64,000 bases of DNA from Pseudomonas sp. StFLB209. GTDB lineage: Bacteria > Pseudomonadota > Gammaproteobacteria > Pseudomonadales > Pseudomonadaceae. Where the stretch lies: assembly GCF_000829415.1 (NCBI RefSeq), contig NZ_AP014637.1:1934001-1998000 (forward strand), written 5' to 3'. The notes under the pieces are model-generated. The model worked only from the letters and a program-made list of their open reading frames with translations, had not been told where the DNA came from and searched no databases. Of the stretch, positions 34,188-43,754 are shown one piece after another; position 1 is the first letter of the stretch; each line of letters opens with the position of its first letter. Both the position numbers and the translations under genes were made by a program.

Positions 34188-35498
34188 TCATTGCAGTGCC
34201 CTGAAGGGCAGGGGGGTGAGCGCTGGTGGCGAATGAGGCAGGGAATCGCTGCCAGGCCGTGGATTGATCACGTAGCCGATGACCAGCCCCAGAAACAGAT
34301 TGGCTGCAGCGATTTCAAACATGTCGGTGGTCCAGCTGATCAGGCACCAGCACACTGCGATCGACATCAGCATGCGCGCCAGCGGGCTGGCATCGTTGAG
34401 CAGGCTCAACAGCAGCCCGACCTGCAAGCTATAGAGCAGCAGCCCGGCCACGCCGAGCATGGCCCACAGGTACAGCGCGCTGTTATCCATGCCCAGCAGG
34501 ATTTCTGCGCCCGGCACCGGAAACAGCGCCATGGTGCTGCCGACCATGCCGAAGCCTGCGCCGGTATAGCCCCAGCCGTTCAGTTGCATGGCGTCGAACA
34601 GCCGTGGCCAGGTGTTGTTCAGGCGGTCGTAAAGCGAGGCCAGGGAACTGCCGCCACGGCTTACCGTGTGTGCATCGAAGTCATACAGCAGGCCCATCAA
34701 CGGCAACAACAGGCCGATGGCGACGATCAGTACAAAGAGAATCCGGCAGGTCCAGGTCAGGCGCTGGATCATTAGCAAACCCAACGTCAGGGCAAAGGCG
34801 CCGGCCGGTGCCTTGCTGGTGGTCAGCACAATGGCGCCGAACGCCACCGCGCCGAGCACCAGCCTGAGTGGCAAGGAGCGCAACAACAGCATCATGTACA
34901 GGCTGTACAGGGCGATCAGGGTGGAGAGGATGTTCGACACCCGGGCAAAACCGGCGACCCGGTCCTGATCGTCGGCGCTCCATGAGGTATTGCCGCTCAA
35001 CTCGGTTTCGCCCAGGTTGTAGTTGTAGCCTTTCCACGGCACCTGAGCGTATTTGTCCAGCAGCAGCCCGATCAGGCTGGCCAGCAGGCACAGGCCAATG
35101 CTCCAGCCGAGCAGCTTTTGGTGGCGCAGCAATTGCGGGCTGCACACTGCCGCGAACAGCAGCGGGCTGACAGCGAACAAGCTGAACGCCAGGTTCTGCA
35201 CACTGGCGCCGTGCAGCATGGCCAGCAGCGCCGAGAGCAGCCAGCCCAACAGGCACAGCCAGAACAGCCGCCCGCCACGAAAACTCAGCAGCTGCAGCGC
35301 AAACAGCAGCACACAGGCGGCCTTGGGCAGGTACAGCAGCGGACTGAGCCCGGCCAGGTCCAGGTAATAGCGCAGCGCGCCGGAAAAGGTCTCGACCACC
35401 AGCAGGCTGATCGCGACCCAGGTGATAAGCGCGGACTTATCGAAGGCCAGCAGCGACCCGCCAGCGACAGGGCCGAGGTGTACAGGATTAAGATTCAT
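34188..35498 (-). CDS. O-antigen ligase/polymerase-like membrane protein
   Basis: A 436-residue protein with about 11-12 membrane helices and a large periplasmic loop (about residues 145-185 with GYNYNLGETELSGNTSW), the layout of Wzy/WaaL-type proteins. It joins or polymerises sugar units at the inner membrane. ATG at 35498 (AAGG upstream) is chosen over an open extension to 35564. It is the first gene of the pair with the glycoside hydrolase. Confidence 0.75.
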   Translation of the reverse strand: MNLNPVHLGPVAGGSLLAFDKSALITWVAISLLVVETFSGALRYYLDLAGLSPLLYLPKAACVLLFALQLLSFRGGRLFWLCLLGWLLSALLAMLHGASVQNLAFSLFAVSPLLFAAVCSPQLLRHQKLLGWSIGLCLLASLIGLLLDKYAQVPWKGYNYNLGETELSGNTSWSADDQDRVAGFARVSNILSTLIALYSLYMMLLLRSLPLRLVLGAVAFGAIVLTTSKAPAGAFALTLGLLMIQRLTWTCRILFVLIVAIGLLLPLMGLLYDFDAHTVSRGGSSLASLYDRLNNTWPRLFDAMQLNGWGYTGAGFGMVGSTMALFPVPGAEILLGMDNSALYLWAMLGVAGLLLYSLQVGLLLSLLNDASPLARMLMSIAVCWCLISWTTDMFEIAAANLFLGLVIGYVINPRPGSDSLPHSPPALTPLPFRALQ

Positions 35499-35687
35499 GA
35501 AGGCGCCTTGTGAGCAGAGGCAGGCAGCCACGCTACCGCCCATCGACCGTGCGGGACGGGTCAATGCAGTGATCAGGTATCAGAAGAGTCGGGGGTGTCT
35601 GGAGCGAACGCTCCAACGGCGTGACAAGGTTTGTATAACAGCCGCAGATTGCCCGGCTGTCAATGTTTCAGTAGTGACCGAATCACC

Positions 35688-35777
35688 CTGTAGGAGCGAC
35701 CTTGGTCGCGAATTTTTCCAGACGCCATAGATGCGGCGCCTGGAATGGCCCTTTCGCGAGCGAGCTCGCTCCCACAG
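35688..35777. repeat. Pair of inverted REP sequences
   Basis: CTGTAGGAGCGACCTTGGTC at one end and GCGAGCTCGCTCCCACAG at the other, in inverted orientation, located just after the OpgD stop; typical Pseudomonas BIME-like unit. Confidence 0.75.
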
Positions 35778-35788
35778 GCGTCAATCGG

Positions 35789-37408
35789 TTACGGGTACTT
35801 ACGGCGGTCCGGCGCTGGCGGGAAGTATTGGTACATCCAGGTCTCGCTCAGGGTGCGGTCGCGCGAGCGGATGAACATGCGCATGTTCACCGGCTCCACC
35901 GAGTCGCTGTCCGGCAGCCAGTCGAAGATCACCCGGTAGCCTTTGATATCCGGCAGGTATTGGATATTGAAGTCCTGGGTCTTGCCGTGGGAGACGGTCA
36001 GCACCGGTTCGATGCCTACACCTTCGGGCAGGCGATCGATGCCGCCGCCGTGGAAGTCCACCGCGAAGCGTCGTGCCCAGTATTTCGGGTAATGCTCGCC
36101 CGGTGTCCAGCCTTCGAGGAAGCCGCCCATCCCTGAACGGGTCGCATGAATCTGCGCCAGTGGAGTGCTGACCGGCGGCAGGGCGCTCCAGTACAGCTTG
36201 TAGCTGTAGTTGAGCGAGTCACCGGCCTTGACCTTGTTCTTCGGCGTCCAGAACACCACGATGTTGTCCATGGTCTCGCCGGTGGTCGGAATCTCCAGCA
36301 GGCTCACCTCACCCTCGCCCCAGGCGTTGGTCGGCTCGACCCACAGGCTTGGCCGGCGGTCGTACCAGACCGTGGTGTCCTGGTAGCTGGCGAAATTGTG
36401 GTCGTACTGGACCAGGCCGAAGCCTTTCGGGTCTTTGTCGGCGAACGCGTTGAACTGCAGCTTGGCCGGGTTGTTCAGCGGGCGGCACACCCACTCGCCG
36501 TTACCACGCCACATCGACAGACGGTCGGAGTCATGCTGCTGCGGGTGAATACTGTCGCACATGCGCCGCTCGTGAGTGCCGCAGTTGAACATGCTGGTCA
36601 TCGGCGTGACGCCCAGTTGTTCAATGTCGGCACGGGCGTTGATGTGCGCCTGGACGTCCATCACCACCTGGCTGGCCTGGCAGTCGATGTCGAAACGGTA
36701 GGCGCCGGTCGCGCTTGGCGAATCGAGCAGGGCGTAGACCACAAAGTGGGTGGCATTTTTGGCCGGTGTCTCGAACCAGAACTTGGTGAAGTCGGGGAAT
36801 TCTTCCTGGCGCTTGGCAAAGGTGTCGATGGCCAGGCCACGGGCCGACAGGCCGTATTGCTTGGTCGAGTCGACGGCACGGAAGTAGCTGGCGCCCAGGA
36901 ACGACACGATGTCGTGCATGGCAATTTCCGGTGCCTTGAACAGTTTGAAGCCGGCAAAGCCCAAGTCACCTTTGACCTGATTGCCGTCGATGCCGCTGGT
37001 GTCGTAGTTGAACAGTTCGTGACGGAAATGCACTTCCCGCGCCGTGTTGCTCTTGGGGTCGACGCTGTACATGCGCACGGGGGTCTTGAAGCCCATGCCG
37101 ACATGGAAAAACTGCACGTCGAGCTGGCCTTTGAGCTCTCGCCACAGGGAGTGATTGGGGTCGTAGCGGATCGCGTTGAACTGCTGGGGCGTCATGTTCG
37201 CCAGCACCGGTGGCAGTACCTGCTTGGTGCTGACGTACTGCTGGCCGGCCAGTTGTTTGGCCTGCTCTTGCAGTTGCTTGAAATCGAACGGTTCGCTTTT
37301 GCCATCGGCTGCGGCGGCGAGGGCGCGTGCAGCAAAAAGTCCCGAGGCCGGCAGGGTGCTATAAGCCGCCAGCGCCATCGATGCTTTAAGGAGATTCCTG
37401 CGGTTCAT
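35789..37408 (-). CDS. opgD: Periplasmic glucan biosynthesis protein OpgD/MdoD
   Basis: A 539-residue protein with a twin-arginine-type signal ([17 protein letters not shown]) and the OpgG/OpgD fold. Segments [39 protein letters not shown] and [19 protein letters not shown] are characteristic. It shapes osmoregulated periplasmic glucans. It follows GAGGCTTCACC. It appears monocistronic, separated by REPs from the polysaccharide genes. Confidence 0.9.
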   Translation of the reverse strand: MNRRNLLKASMALAAYSTLPASGLFAARALAAAADGKSEPFDFKQLQEQAKQLAGQQYVSTKQVLPPVLANMTPQQFNAIRYDPNHSLWRELKGQLDVQFFHVGMGFKTPVRMYSVDPKSNTAREVHFRHELFNYDTSGIDGNQVKGDLGFAGFKLFKAPEIAMHDIVSFLGASYFRAVDSTKQYGLSARGLAIDTFAKRQEEFPDFTKFWFETPAKNATHFVVYALLDSPSATGAYRFDIDCQASQVVMDVQAHINARADIEQLGVTPMTSMFNCGTHERRMCDSIHPQQHDSDRLSMWRGNGEWVCRPLNNPAKLQFNAFADKDPKGFGLVQYDHNFASYQDTTVWYDRRPSLWVEPTNAWGEGEVSLLEIPTTGETMDNIVVFWTPKNKVKAGDSLNYSYKLYWSALPPVSTPLAQIHATRSGMGGFLEGWTPGEHYPKYWARRFAVDFHGGGIDRLPEGVGIEPVLTVSHGKTQDFNIQYLPDIKGYRVIFDWLPDSDSVEPVNMRMFIRSRDRTLSETWMYQYFPPAPDRRKYP

Positions 37409-37709
37409 AAAGGTGAAGCCTCTGAGTAATTCTGTGCGTCCTGCACTAAAAAGCGCGCCAACGTCTCCTTGCCGAACGCAAACTACCCATAACAGATAGC
37501 AAAGACGAGATGCGGTTCGATAAAAACCTCAATAAAAACGCCGCGTCCGATGAGTCGGGGCGGCGTTGACGGGGTCTATCAGGTTTGTAGCTGCGCTGAT
37601 AACCGCTGGGCACAAGGCCTGCGCGCAGTTATGCAGCGCTAAAGGGTGGCTCAAGGCCATTGCTTGTTGCAATATCCGGCAATCATTTTTTCTGCCGTTA
37701 TTACAGTTT
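37409..37709. other. Intergenic region between opgD and the lipid operon
   Basis: About 300 bases containing the opgD promoter and a terminator at 37538-37567 for the leftward lipid operon; no gene was seen. Confidence 0.55.
37538..37567 (-). terminator. Rho-independent terminator of the lipid operon
   Basis: Reading leftward, AACGCCGC and GCGGCGTT form a stem followed by TTTTTATTG. It lies 140 bases past the CdsA-like stop. Confidence 0.65.
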
Positions 37710-38642
37710 TCAGGTCCACCAGTAACGCACCAGATGGAAGAAGATCGGCGCGGCGAAACACACTGAATCGATACGATCGAGCATACCGCCATGGCCTTCG
37801 ATCATATGCCCCCAGTCCTTGACGCCGCGATCACGCTTGATCGCCGACATGACAATACCGCCGGCAAAGCCCAGCAGGTTGATCAGCACCGCGATAAAGA
37901 ACGACTGGACGGGCGAGAAAGGTGTGATCCACCACAGCGCGCCACCGATCAATGAAGCCAGCAAAATACCGCCGACAAAGCCCTCGACCGTTTTTGACGG
38001 CGACAGGTTGGGGGCGATCTTGTGTTTGCCGAACAGCTTGCCGCACACGTACTGCAGCACATCCGAAAGCTGCACGACGATGACCAGGTAGGCAATCAGC
38101 AGAAGGTTGCGGCCTTCATAGCCGGCAATCTCCAGAGTCAGCAAGGCCGGCACATAAGACACGCAGAACACCGCGATCATCAGGCCCCACTGGACCTTGG
38201 AAGTGCGTTCCAGAAAATGCTTGCTGTCGCCGCCCAGCGAGGCAAGGATCGGCAGCAACAAGAACACGTAAACCGGGATGAAGATCGAATACAGCCCGTA
38301 CCAGTTGATGCCGATCAGCACGTATTGCAGCGGCAGGGCCAGGTAGAACGCCGCCGCCAGGGCCGGATAGTCGCTGCGCCGGGTCGGGGTCAGGGTCAGG
38401 AATTCACGCAGGGCATAGAACGACACCGCATAGAACAGCAAGGTCACGGCGGTGTAGCCAAGCCAGAACGCCACGCCGATGACGATCACCATCGCCCACC
38501 AGGCGTTGATTCGCGCGTTGAGGTTGTCGATCACCGCATGCGGGCCACGGGCCTTGAGCTTGAGTACCCGGCCAATGACCGAGGCCAGCAGCAGAATGAC
38601 GCCGATGCCCATGAACAACAGTTGAGTCTGGTTTTCCATCAT
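37710..38642 (-). CDS. Phosphatidate cytidylyltransferase (CdsA-like)
   Basis: A 310-residue membrane protein with about eight helices and the CTP_transf_1 signature: LFGKHKIAPNLSPSKTVEGF and IKRDRGVKDWGHMIEGHGGMLDRIDS. It makes CDP-diacylglycerol from phosphatidate and CTP. The ATG at 38642 overlaps the PlsC-like stop by one base. It is probably a second copy, as housekeeping cdsA normally sits near dxr/uppS. Confidence 0.9.
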   Translation of the reverse strand: MMENQTQLLFMGIGVILLLASVIGRVLKLKARGPHAVIDNLNARINAWWAMVIVIGVAFWLGYTAVTLLFYAVSFYALREFLTLTPTRRSDYPALAAAFYLALPLQYVLIGINWYGLYSIFIPVYVFLLLPILASLGGDSKHFLERTSKVQWGLMIAVFCVSYVPALLTLEIAGYEGRNLLLIAYLVIVVQLSDVLQYVCGKLFGKHKIAPNLSPSKTVEGFVGGILLASLIGGALWWITPFSPVQSFFIAVLINLLGFAGGIVMSAIKRDRGVKDWGHMIEGHGGMLDRIDSVCFAAPIFFHLVRYWWT

Positions 38643-39259
38643 TACTGCTCCGCAGCCAGAGCCAGCAACGCTTCGCGGCTGCGGGCAAGAAATTGCTCTT
38701 TGCTTTCGTCTTCCTGGACCTGCAGCGGCGCCCCGAAGCTGGTGGTGCACAGCAGCGGCAGGGGCAGCATCCGGCCTTTGGGCATGACCCGGTTGAGGTT
38801 GGAGATCCACACCGGCACCAGTTCGGCCTGTGGGTAGCTTTTCGCCAGGTGATAGATGCCACTTTTGAACGGCAGCAAGCCCTCATCAGGGTTACGCGTG
38901 CCTTCCGGGAAGATGATCAGCGAGTAGCCCTGCTCCAGCGCCTCAATCATGGGTTGCAAGGGGTTGGCCTGTTCGTCCTTGCGGGTGCGGTCGACCAGCA
39001 CGCCGTTGAACACCTTATTGATGATGTACCGGCGCAGAGTGCCGCTCTGCCAGTAATCGGCGCCGGCCACCGGCCGGGTGTATTTGCGCAGCTCGCGGGG
39101 CAGTGACGCCCAGAGCAGCACAAAGTCTCCGTGGCTGGTGTGGTTGGCAAAGTAGATACGCTGCGTCGCTTGCGGCGTACAGCCCAGCCACAGGCTGCGG
39201 GCACCGGTCACGCTGCGTGCGCCGGCCGTGATCAGGGAGGCGACCAGAGATTCAAGCAT
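38642..39259 (-). CDS. 1-acylglycerol-3-phosphate acyltransferase (PlsC-like)
   Basis: A 205-residue enzyme with acyltransferase motif NHTSHGDFVLL (HxxxxD variant HTSHGD), the FPEGTRN block and a VDRTRKD substrate loop. It acylates lysophosphatidate to phosphatidate. An ATG at 39259 has AAGGA upstream. It is coupled to the CdsA-like gene so that its product could pass directly to it. Confidence 0.88.
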   Translation of the reverse strand: MLESLVASLITAGARSVTGARSLWLGCTPQATQRIYFANHTSHGDFVLLWASLPRELRKYTRPVAGADYWQSGTLRRYIINKVFNGVLVDRTRKDEQANPLQPMIEALEQGYSLIIFPEGTRNPDEGLLPFKSGIYHLAKSYPQAELVPVWISNLNRVMPKGRMLPLPLLCTTSFGAPLQVQEDESKEQFLARSREALLALAAEQ

Positions 39260-39314
39260 CAATCAGATTCCTTCGGTAAGGCGAGCAAAGACGCTGCTCG
39301 CATGCTGCGCTGCT

Positions 39315-39767
39315 TCACCGCATCCGCCCAAGCCAGGGCAGAATCAGTAACGCGCCCAGCAACAGCATGATTTGCAGGGCGAGCAACAACACTTGTTGGC
39401 GCAACAGCTTCAAGGCGCCTTGACTGCGTAGTGGCCAGGAACGCCCGGCTTTATCGGCCGGTTGCAGGCTGAACGCCGCCAGAGCCTGATCCAGCGCCCG
39501 GGTGTTGCGTGTCAGGTTAGCAGGGTCGTCGGCAAGCTTCTGAAACAGCTCGGCATCAAAAGCTACCCGCAGAGCGTAGTATTTTTCGCCCAGGCCCAAT
39601 ACCACCAACAGCACCACCCAGCTCATCAGCAGGCCCGACGGGGCAAACCACAGCTGGCTCAGGCCCAGTGCCAGGCTCAACAGGGTCAAGCCGGTGGACA
39701 AATTGTCCAGCGCCCGGCCGCGACGTAGCAGGCTGGCGATGATGTGCAATTGCAGGTCAGCGTTCAT
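39315..39767 (-). CDS. Small membrane protein of the lipid operon
   Basis: A 150-residue protein with three predicted membrane helices (about 25-60 as two, and 128-146) and a cytosolic middle segment. No family was recognised. Its start overlaps the phosphatase gene by 11 bases, so it is co-translated with it and may be an accessory subunit. Confidence 0.75.
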   Translation of the reverse strand: MNADLQLHIIASLLRRGRALDNLSTGLTLLSLALGLSQLWFAPSGLLMSWVVLLVVLGLGEKYYALRVAFDAELFQKLADDPANLTRNTRALDQALAAFSLQPADKAGRSWPLRSQGALKLLRQQVLLLALQIMLLLGALLILPWLGRMR

Positions 39768-41106
39768 GCTGCGCCTCTGCCGGTTGGGTTGTGCACTGTT
39801 CCAGTAGCGTACTAAGTGCCTGACGGTGTTCGTTGTGCAGCACCACGCCTGGCCGGCTCTGGCGGATCAGTTTGACAGCCTCATCTACTGACGCGGCCCG
39901 GCCGTTGTACAGCAGCCAGGCTGCCAGGGCGGTGGCGCTGCGTGAATAGCCCAGTGCGCAGCACACCAGCAGCGGCCCGGCATGGCGTGATGCTTCGATG
40001 GCCTCGGCGGCGGCCAGGCACTGCTGTGCGGTGGGCGGGACCAGATCCAGTTGCGCCAGGTTACGGTAAGTCGGCGGTGTGACGCTCTGCGACAGCTCGG
40101 CACACAGGTCCACAACGGCCCTGAACTGACCGGCCTGATCACGACCCGCGATGCGACCCAGCCAGATCTCATCCAGCACTTGCTGCGCCTGCGGCTGGTT
40201 GCGCGTCCAGAGCCAGACGTTGAGCCATGCACCGGCCAGATACGGCGCCAGCAGCCAGCGTGCTGCGGGCGACAGGCGGCCATCGGCGCGCTTCTGAAAG
40301 CCTTGGGCATCGAACCACAGGTAGTTGAGGGCCACCAGCAGCAGTGACAGTGCCGGCCACAGCAACCATAACCAGACACCACCCAGGCCAAACCCCGGCC
40401 AGGCCAGCAATAGCGCGCCGAGCAGGTAGTAACCGGCCAGTTTCCAGCGGCTCGGGTCATGGCTAAGCCGGGCACTGAGCAGCGGGCTGCGACCTTCATC
40501 CGGCCACAGCCAGACACACAGCCAGCCGGCCAGGGCGCCGGTCGGCAGGTCGATGAAGTGATGTTGCCAGGTGGTCAGCACCGACAGGCCGATCAGCGCG
40601 AACCAGCCATGCAGCAGCCAGCGCCAGGCCGGATGGAAAGCGCGCAGGTAACGCTCGAAGCAGACCCAGAGAATCACCAGCAGGGCGATGTGCAACGACG
40701 GCGCCTGGTTGAACGGCTTGTCGAAGCCGGCCAGCACGTCGAACAGCCAGCCGAACAGGCCGTCCATTTCCGGGCGCTGGAAAGTGAAGCGCAGTGGCCA
40801 GAGCAGAAAGCAACTGACCGCCAGCACTTGAGCACTGAGCAGGCGCAGGGCGTGGCGGTCGAGTTCACGGCGGGTCAGGCAGGCCAGCAGTGAAAAACCG
40901 TAGAGCAGGTCGATGGACCAGTAGGGCACGATGGTCCAGGCCCAGAACGGCATGTGGTTTTCCCAGGCGAATGCCAGGCTGCCGACGTCGTCGCGCCGGG
41001 CGGTGTACCAGGTGGCAAAGCCGTAGCTGGCGAAAAAGAACGGCGCCAGCACCAGCAGCCAGACCACGGCCCGTTTCCACAGGCCTGGTTCGCGCCGGCT
41101 GCTCAC
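39757..41106 (-). CDS. PAP2-family and dual-specificity phosphatase fusion
   Basis: A 449-residue protein. The first part is membrane-bound with PAP2-like motifs (FDKPFNQAPSLH and HHFIDLPTGALAG); the C-terminal cytosolic part is a protein-tyrosine/dual-specificity phosphatase with the signature CCALGYSRSATA (Cys-x5-Arg). PTPMT1-like phosphatases dephosphorylate phosphatidylglycerophosphate, so a lipid phosphatase role is attractive. The GTG at 41106 gives a typical 4-base overlap with the preceding stop; an ATG at 41145 would overlap by 43 bases. Confidence 0.82.
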   Translation of the reverse strand: MSSRREPGLWKRAVVWLLVLAPFFFASYGFATWYTARRDDVGSLAFAWENHMPFWAWTIVPYWSIDLLYGFSLLACLTRRELDRHALRLLSAQVLAVSCFLLWPLRFTFQRPEMDGLFGWLFDVLAGFDKPFNQAPSLHIALLVILWVCFERYLRAFHPAWRWLLHGWFALIGLSVLTTWQHHFIDLPTGALAGWLCVWLWPDEGRSPLLSARLSHDPSRWKLAGYYLLGALLLAWPGFGLGGVWLWLLWPALSLLLVALNYLWFDAQGFQKRADGRLSPAARWLLAPYLAGAWLNVWLWTRNQPQAQQVLDEIWLGRIAGRDQAGQFRAVVDLCAELSQSVTPPTYRNLAQLDLVPPTAQQCLAAAEAIEASRHAGPLLVCCALGYSRSATALAAWLLYNGRAASVDEAVKLIRQSRPGVVLHNEHRQALSTLLEQCTTQPAEAQHER

Positions 41107-42860
41107 GGCAGACGCTGCGCCAGTGATACGCTGAAAATCCCCCACTCATCGATGCGCTGGGTGATCTTGCGAAAGCCTGCCGCTTCCACCAATTGGTCCA
41201 TTTCGGCCTGGCTACGGCGGCGCATCACCCAGGCGTCACCGCCGCGATGGCTGGTCAGGGCGCGGGCGATCAGTTCCAGTTGCGGATGCCACGGCTGGCC
41301 GGTGTAGATCAGATAACCGCCGGGCTTGACCGCCGCTGCCAGGCCGGCCAGCGAGTTACCGACCTGAGTGTTGCTGGCGAACAGCTCGTACAGGCCTGAC
41401 ACCACCGCCAGCGTCGGTTTGGGGTCGAGGGCGGCGAGGTTGTCGCGGTCGAAGGCGTCGGCCTTGATGAAGCGGGCGATCTCGTCGAGATCGAGTTTCT
41501 CGATCAGCGCGCTGCCTTGCTGCACATTGAGGTCACTGTAGTCGCGCAACAGGATCGACTCGGGCAGCGGCTCGACGCCCTTGAGCGCTTCAAGGATGTA
41601 GCGTCCGTGGCCGGCGGCGATGTCGACGATCCGCACCGCGCTTTGCTGCTCGCGCAGCTTGTGCATGGCCAGGCGCAGCAGTTCTTCGATGTTGATCTTG
41701 CGTTGGCGAATCCCGCGCCAGCCAATCGAGTTCAGGTAGTTGCGGTCGATCAGCCGGCCGAGGCTGCCGCGCCCACTCGGTTGGTTGCGGTACACATAAT
41801 CCAGGGTACTGCCGGAGTCAAAGCCGGTCTCGAAGCCCAGCTTCACCCCTTCGGACAAGCTGCTGCCGGTGCGCAGGCCCGCGCGGGTCAGCCGCCAGTA
41901 AAGGCTGCGCAGCGAACGTGGCGGCAATGGCGCGGCCAGCGCTTCGGCCTCGGCGCAGGTTTCACCTACCCGGTCGGCGTCCAGCAGGGCATGGCGCTGT
42001 GGCGGGTTGTCGAAGGCATGCTGCACGAAGCGGCGGATGCGCGTGAGCGCTTGCTCACGGTTACGCTCACCCAGGGTGTCATGGAAGAAACCGGGCAGGA
42101 TGTGCTTTTCCTTTTGCAGGCTGCCCAGGCGTTCGAAGAAGCGTTCTTGCGGGGCGCGCTCAACCACGAAGTCTGCGCCCGAGATCAGCAATTGGGTTGG
42201 CACCTGAATGGCCTGGGCGTCGGCCACTACGCGCTCGGCGGCTTCGTACAGGCCCAGCAGGACATTGACCGAGATGGCCTTGGCGATCAGCGGGTCGCTA
42301 TCGTAAGTCTTGCGGCGATGCTCGTCGTGGGTCAGAAAGCGCGCTTTGACGTAGCTGTTGACGAAGAAATTGCCTTTGAAACGGCGCAGCAACGCCAGGC
42401 CCTGACGGGCGAAGGGCACGTAGAGTTTGACCTTGAACGCCGGCGAGGCCAGTACCAGAGCGCGGATGTTGGGCGCGTAGTCATGTGCCCAGGTAGTGGC
42501 GATCACCGCGCCGACACTCTGCGCCACGACCGCGATGTTGCCGGTTTCGACGCCGTGGCTGGCGGCGATATGCTCAATGAAGGTTTGCAGGTCGCGCACG
42601 GTGGTGGCAAAGCTTGGGCTGTCGCCGCGTGCGCCGGGCGACTCGCCGTGGCCACGGGCATCCCAGGCAAAGAAATCGAAACCCGGCAGTTGCAGTTCAT
42701 CGACCAGGTGAGCAATGCGTCCGGAGTGTTCGTGGCCACGGTGCAACAGTACGATGGCTTGCCGCGACTTGCCGGGGGCCAGGCCCATGGCGGGCCAGTG
42801 GCGATAAAACAGTTCGACACCGTCATGGGTGGCGAAGCGCAGGGCAATCACGTCGCGCAT
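41103..42860 (-). CDS. Bifunctional alpha/beta hydrolase and SAM methyltransferase
   Basis: A 585-residue fusion. Residues 1-300 are a lysophospholipase-like hydrolase: LLHRGHEHSGR oxyanion region, nucleophile Ser in AQSVGAV, acid Asp in SGADFVVE, His in GFFHDTL. Residues about 390-585 are a class I methyltransferase (VRIVDIAAGHGRYILEAL). AAAGGAG precedes the start. In the lipid operon it could remodel acyl chains and methylate a head group or fatty acid. The combined reaction is unknown. Confidence 0.82.
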   Translation of the reverse strand: MRDVIALRFATHDGVELFYRHWPAMGLAPGKSRQAIVLLHRGHEHSGRIAHLVDELQLPGFDFFAWDARGHGESPGARGDSPSFATTVRDLQTFIEHIAASHGVETGNIAVVAQSVGAVIATTWAHDYAPNIRALVLASPAFKVKLYVPFARQGLALLRRFKGNFFVNSYVKARFLTHDEHRRKTYDSDPLIAKAISVNVLLGLYEAAERVVADAQAIQVPTQLLISGADFVVERAPQERFFERLGSLQKEKHILPGFFHDTLGERNREQALTRIRRFVQHAFDNPPQRHALLDADRVGETCAEAEALAAPLPPRSLRSLYWRLTRAGLRTGSSLSEGVKLGFETGFDSGSTLDYVYRNQPSGRGSLGRLIDRNYLNSIGWRGIRQRKINIEELLRLAMHKLREQQSAVRIVDIAAGHGRYILEALKGVEPLPESILLRDYSDLNVQQGSALIEKLDLDEIARFIKADAFDRDNLAALDPKPTLAVVSGLYELFASNTQVGNSLAGLAAAVKPGGYLIYTGQPWHPQLELIARALTSHRGGDAWVMRRRSQAEMDQLVEAAGFRKITQRIDEWGIFSVSLAQRLP

Positions 42861-42902
42861 GGCAAACTCCTTTGAGCCAATATTGACCGGGCAAGCAGGG
42901 GG

Positions 42903-43535
42903 TTATGAGTCTGATCTGTCGTGCGGCGCAAGCGGCTTTTCGGCGAGGCCCTGGCGAATCCGGTTGACCAAGGTGTAGATCAGCAGGGCTGAGACCACGA
43001 CAAGGATGAAATTTATCCATGCTGGCGCAAGTAAACCTGTGGCGACCCCGGCGCCCATGACGCCGAACACCAACGCCCGGTCGCTCTTGCCCATCGGCCC
43101 GTCGTAGCGGCGTGACGCACCGACCATCGGGCCGAGCACGCCGGCGTACTCGCTGAACACGGCCAGCAGGGTCACCAGCACCACCAGCGCCGGGCTGACC
43201 CCGGCCAGCAGGGCGAAGGGCAGCATCAGCGCGCTGTCCGCGATGACATCGGTCAGTTCGTTCAAATAAGCCCCCAGCCGCGACTTCTGGCCGAACTCGC
43301 GGGCCAGCATGCCGTCTATGGCATTAAGGGCCATGCGTATGATCATCCACAGCGGGATCAAGGCAAACAGCCAATAGTGCGGCATGCCGACGGTCACCAG
43401 CGCGCCGACCAGCAGTGATACCAGGCAGGCTCCGAGGGTCACCTGATTGGCCGTAATGCCCTTGTCGTAGAGCTTGTGCACCAGAGGGCGCAGCAGATTC
43501 TGGAAGCGCGGTTTGAGCTGGTAGATCGAAATCAA
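42903..43535 (-). CDS. CDP-alcohol phosphatidyltransferase
   Basis: A 210-residue membrane enzyme with about six helices and the signature DGMLAREFGQKSRLGAY followed by ELTDVIAD (DGxxAR...G...D...D). It transfers phosphatidyl from CDP-diacylglycerol to an alcohol. The start is a TTG at 43535 with AGGA upstream. First gene of the leftward operon; its product could be dephosphorylated by the phosphatase fusion. The alcohol acceptor cannot be read from sequence. Confidence 0.87.
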   Translation of the reverse strand: MISIYQLKPRFQNLLRPLVHKLYDKGITANQVTLGACLVSLLVGALVTVGMPHYWLFALIPLWMIIRMALNAIDGMLAREFGQKSRLGAYLNELTDVIADSALMLPFALLAGVSPALVVLVTLLAVFSEYAGVLGPMVGASRRYDGPMGKSDRALVFGVMGAGVATGLLAPAWINFILVVVSALLIYTLVNRIRQGLAEKPLAPHDRSDS

Positions 43536-43754
43536 GAGAGGCCGTCCTGGTCAAGATGTTGGGCGCATCATCGGTGTATGCGGACATTTCGTACAGGACC
43601 CGATGAAGTAAAACGTGAAGTCTGTCCTGTTATTCAGGCGGATCAGACTGCCGTGCATGGACGATGCCATTGACCGTCAGGCCGACGGTCAGCGGCTCAA
43701 AGGATGGTTGAGCTACCTTTTTCCGATCAATTCTGGATGAGGAGGTGGACGGTC

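Noticed and set aside
36146..37429. 427-codon open frame on the plus strand
   Set aside because: Antisense to opgD; shadow frame.
41517..42875. 452-codon open frame on the plus strand
   Set aside because: Antisense to the hydrolase/methyltransferase gene; composition is typical of a high-GC shadow frame with no domain.
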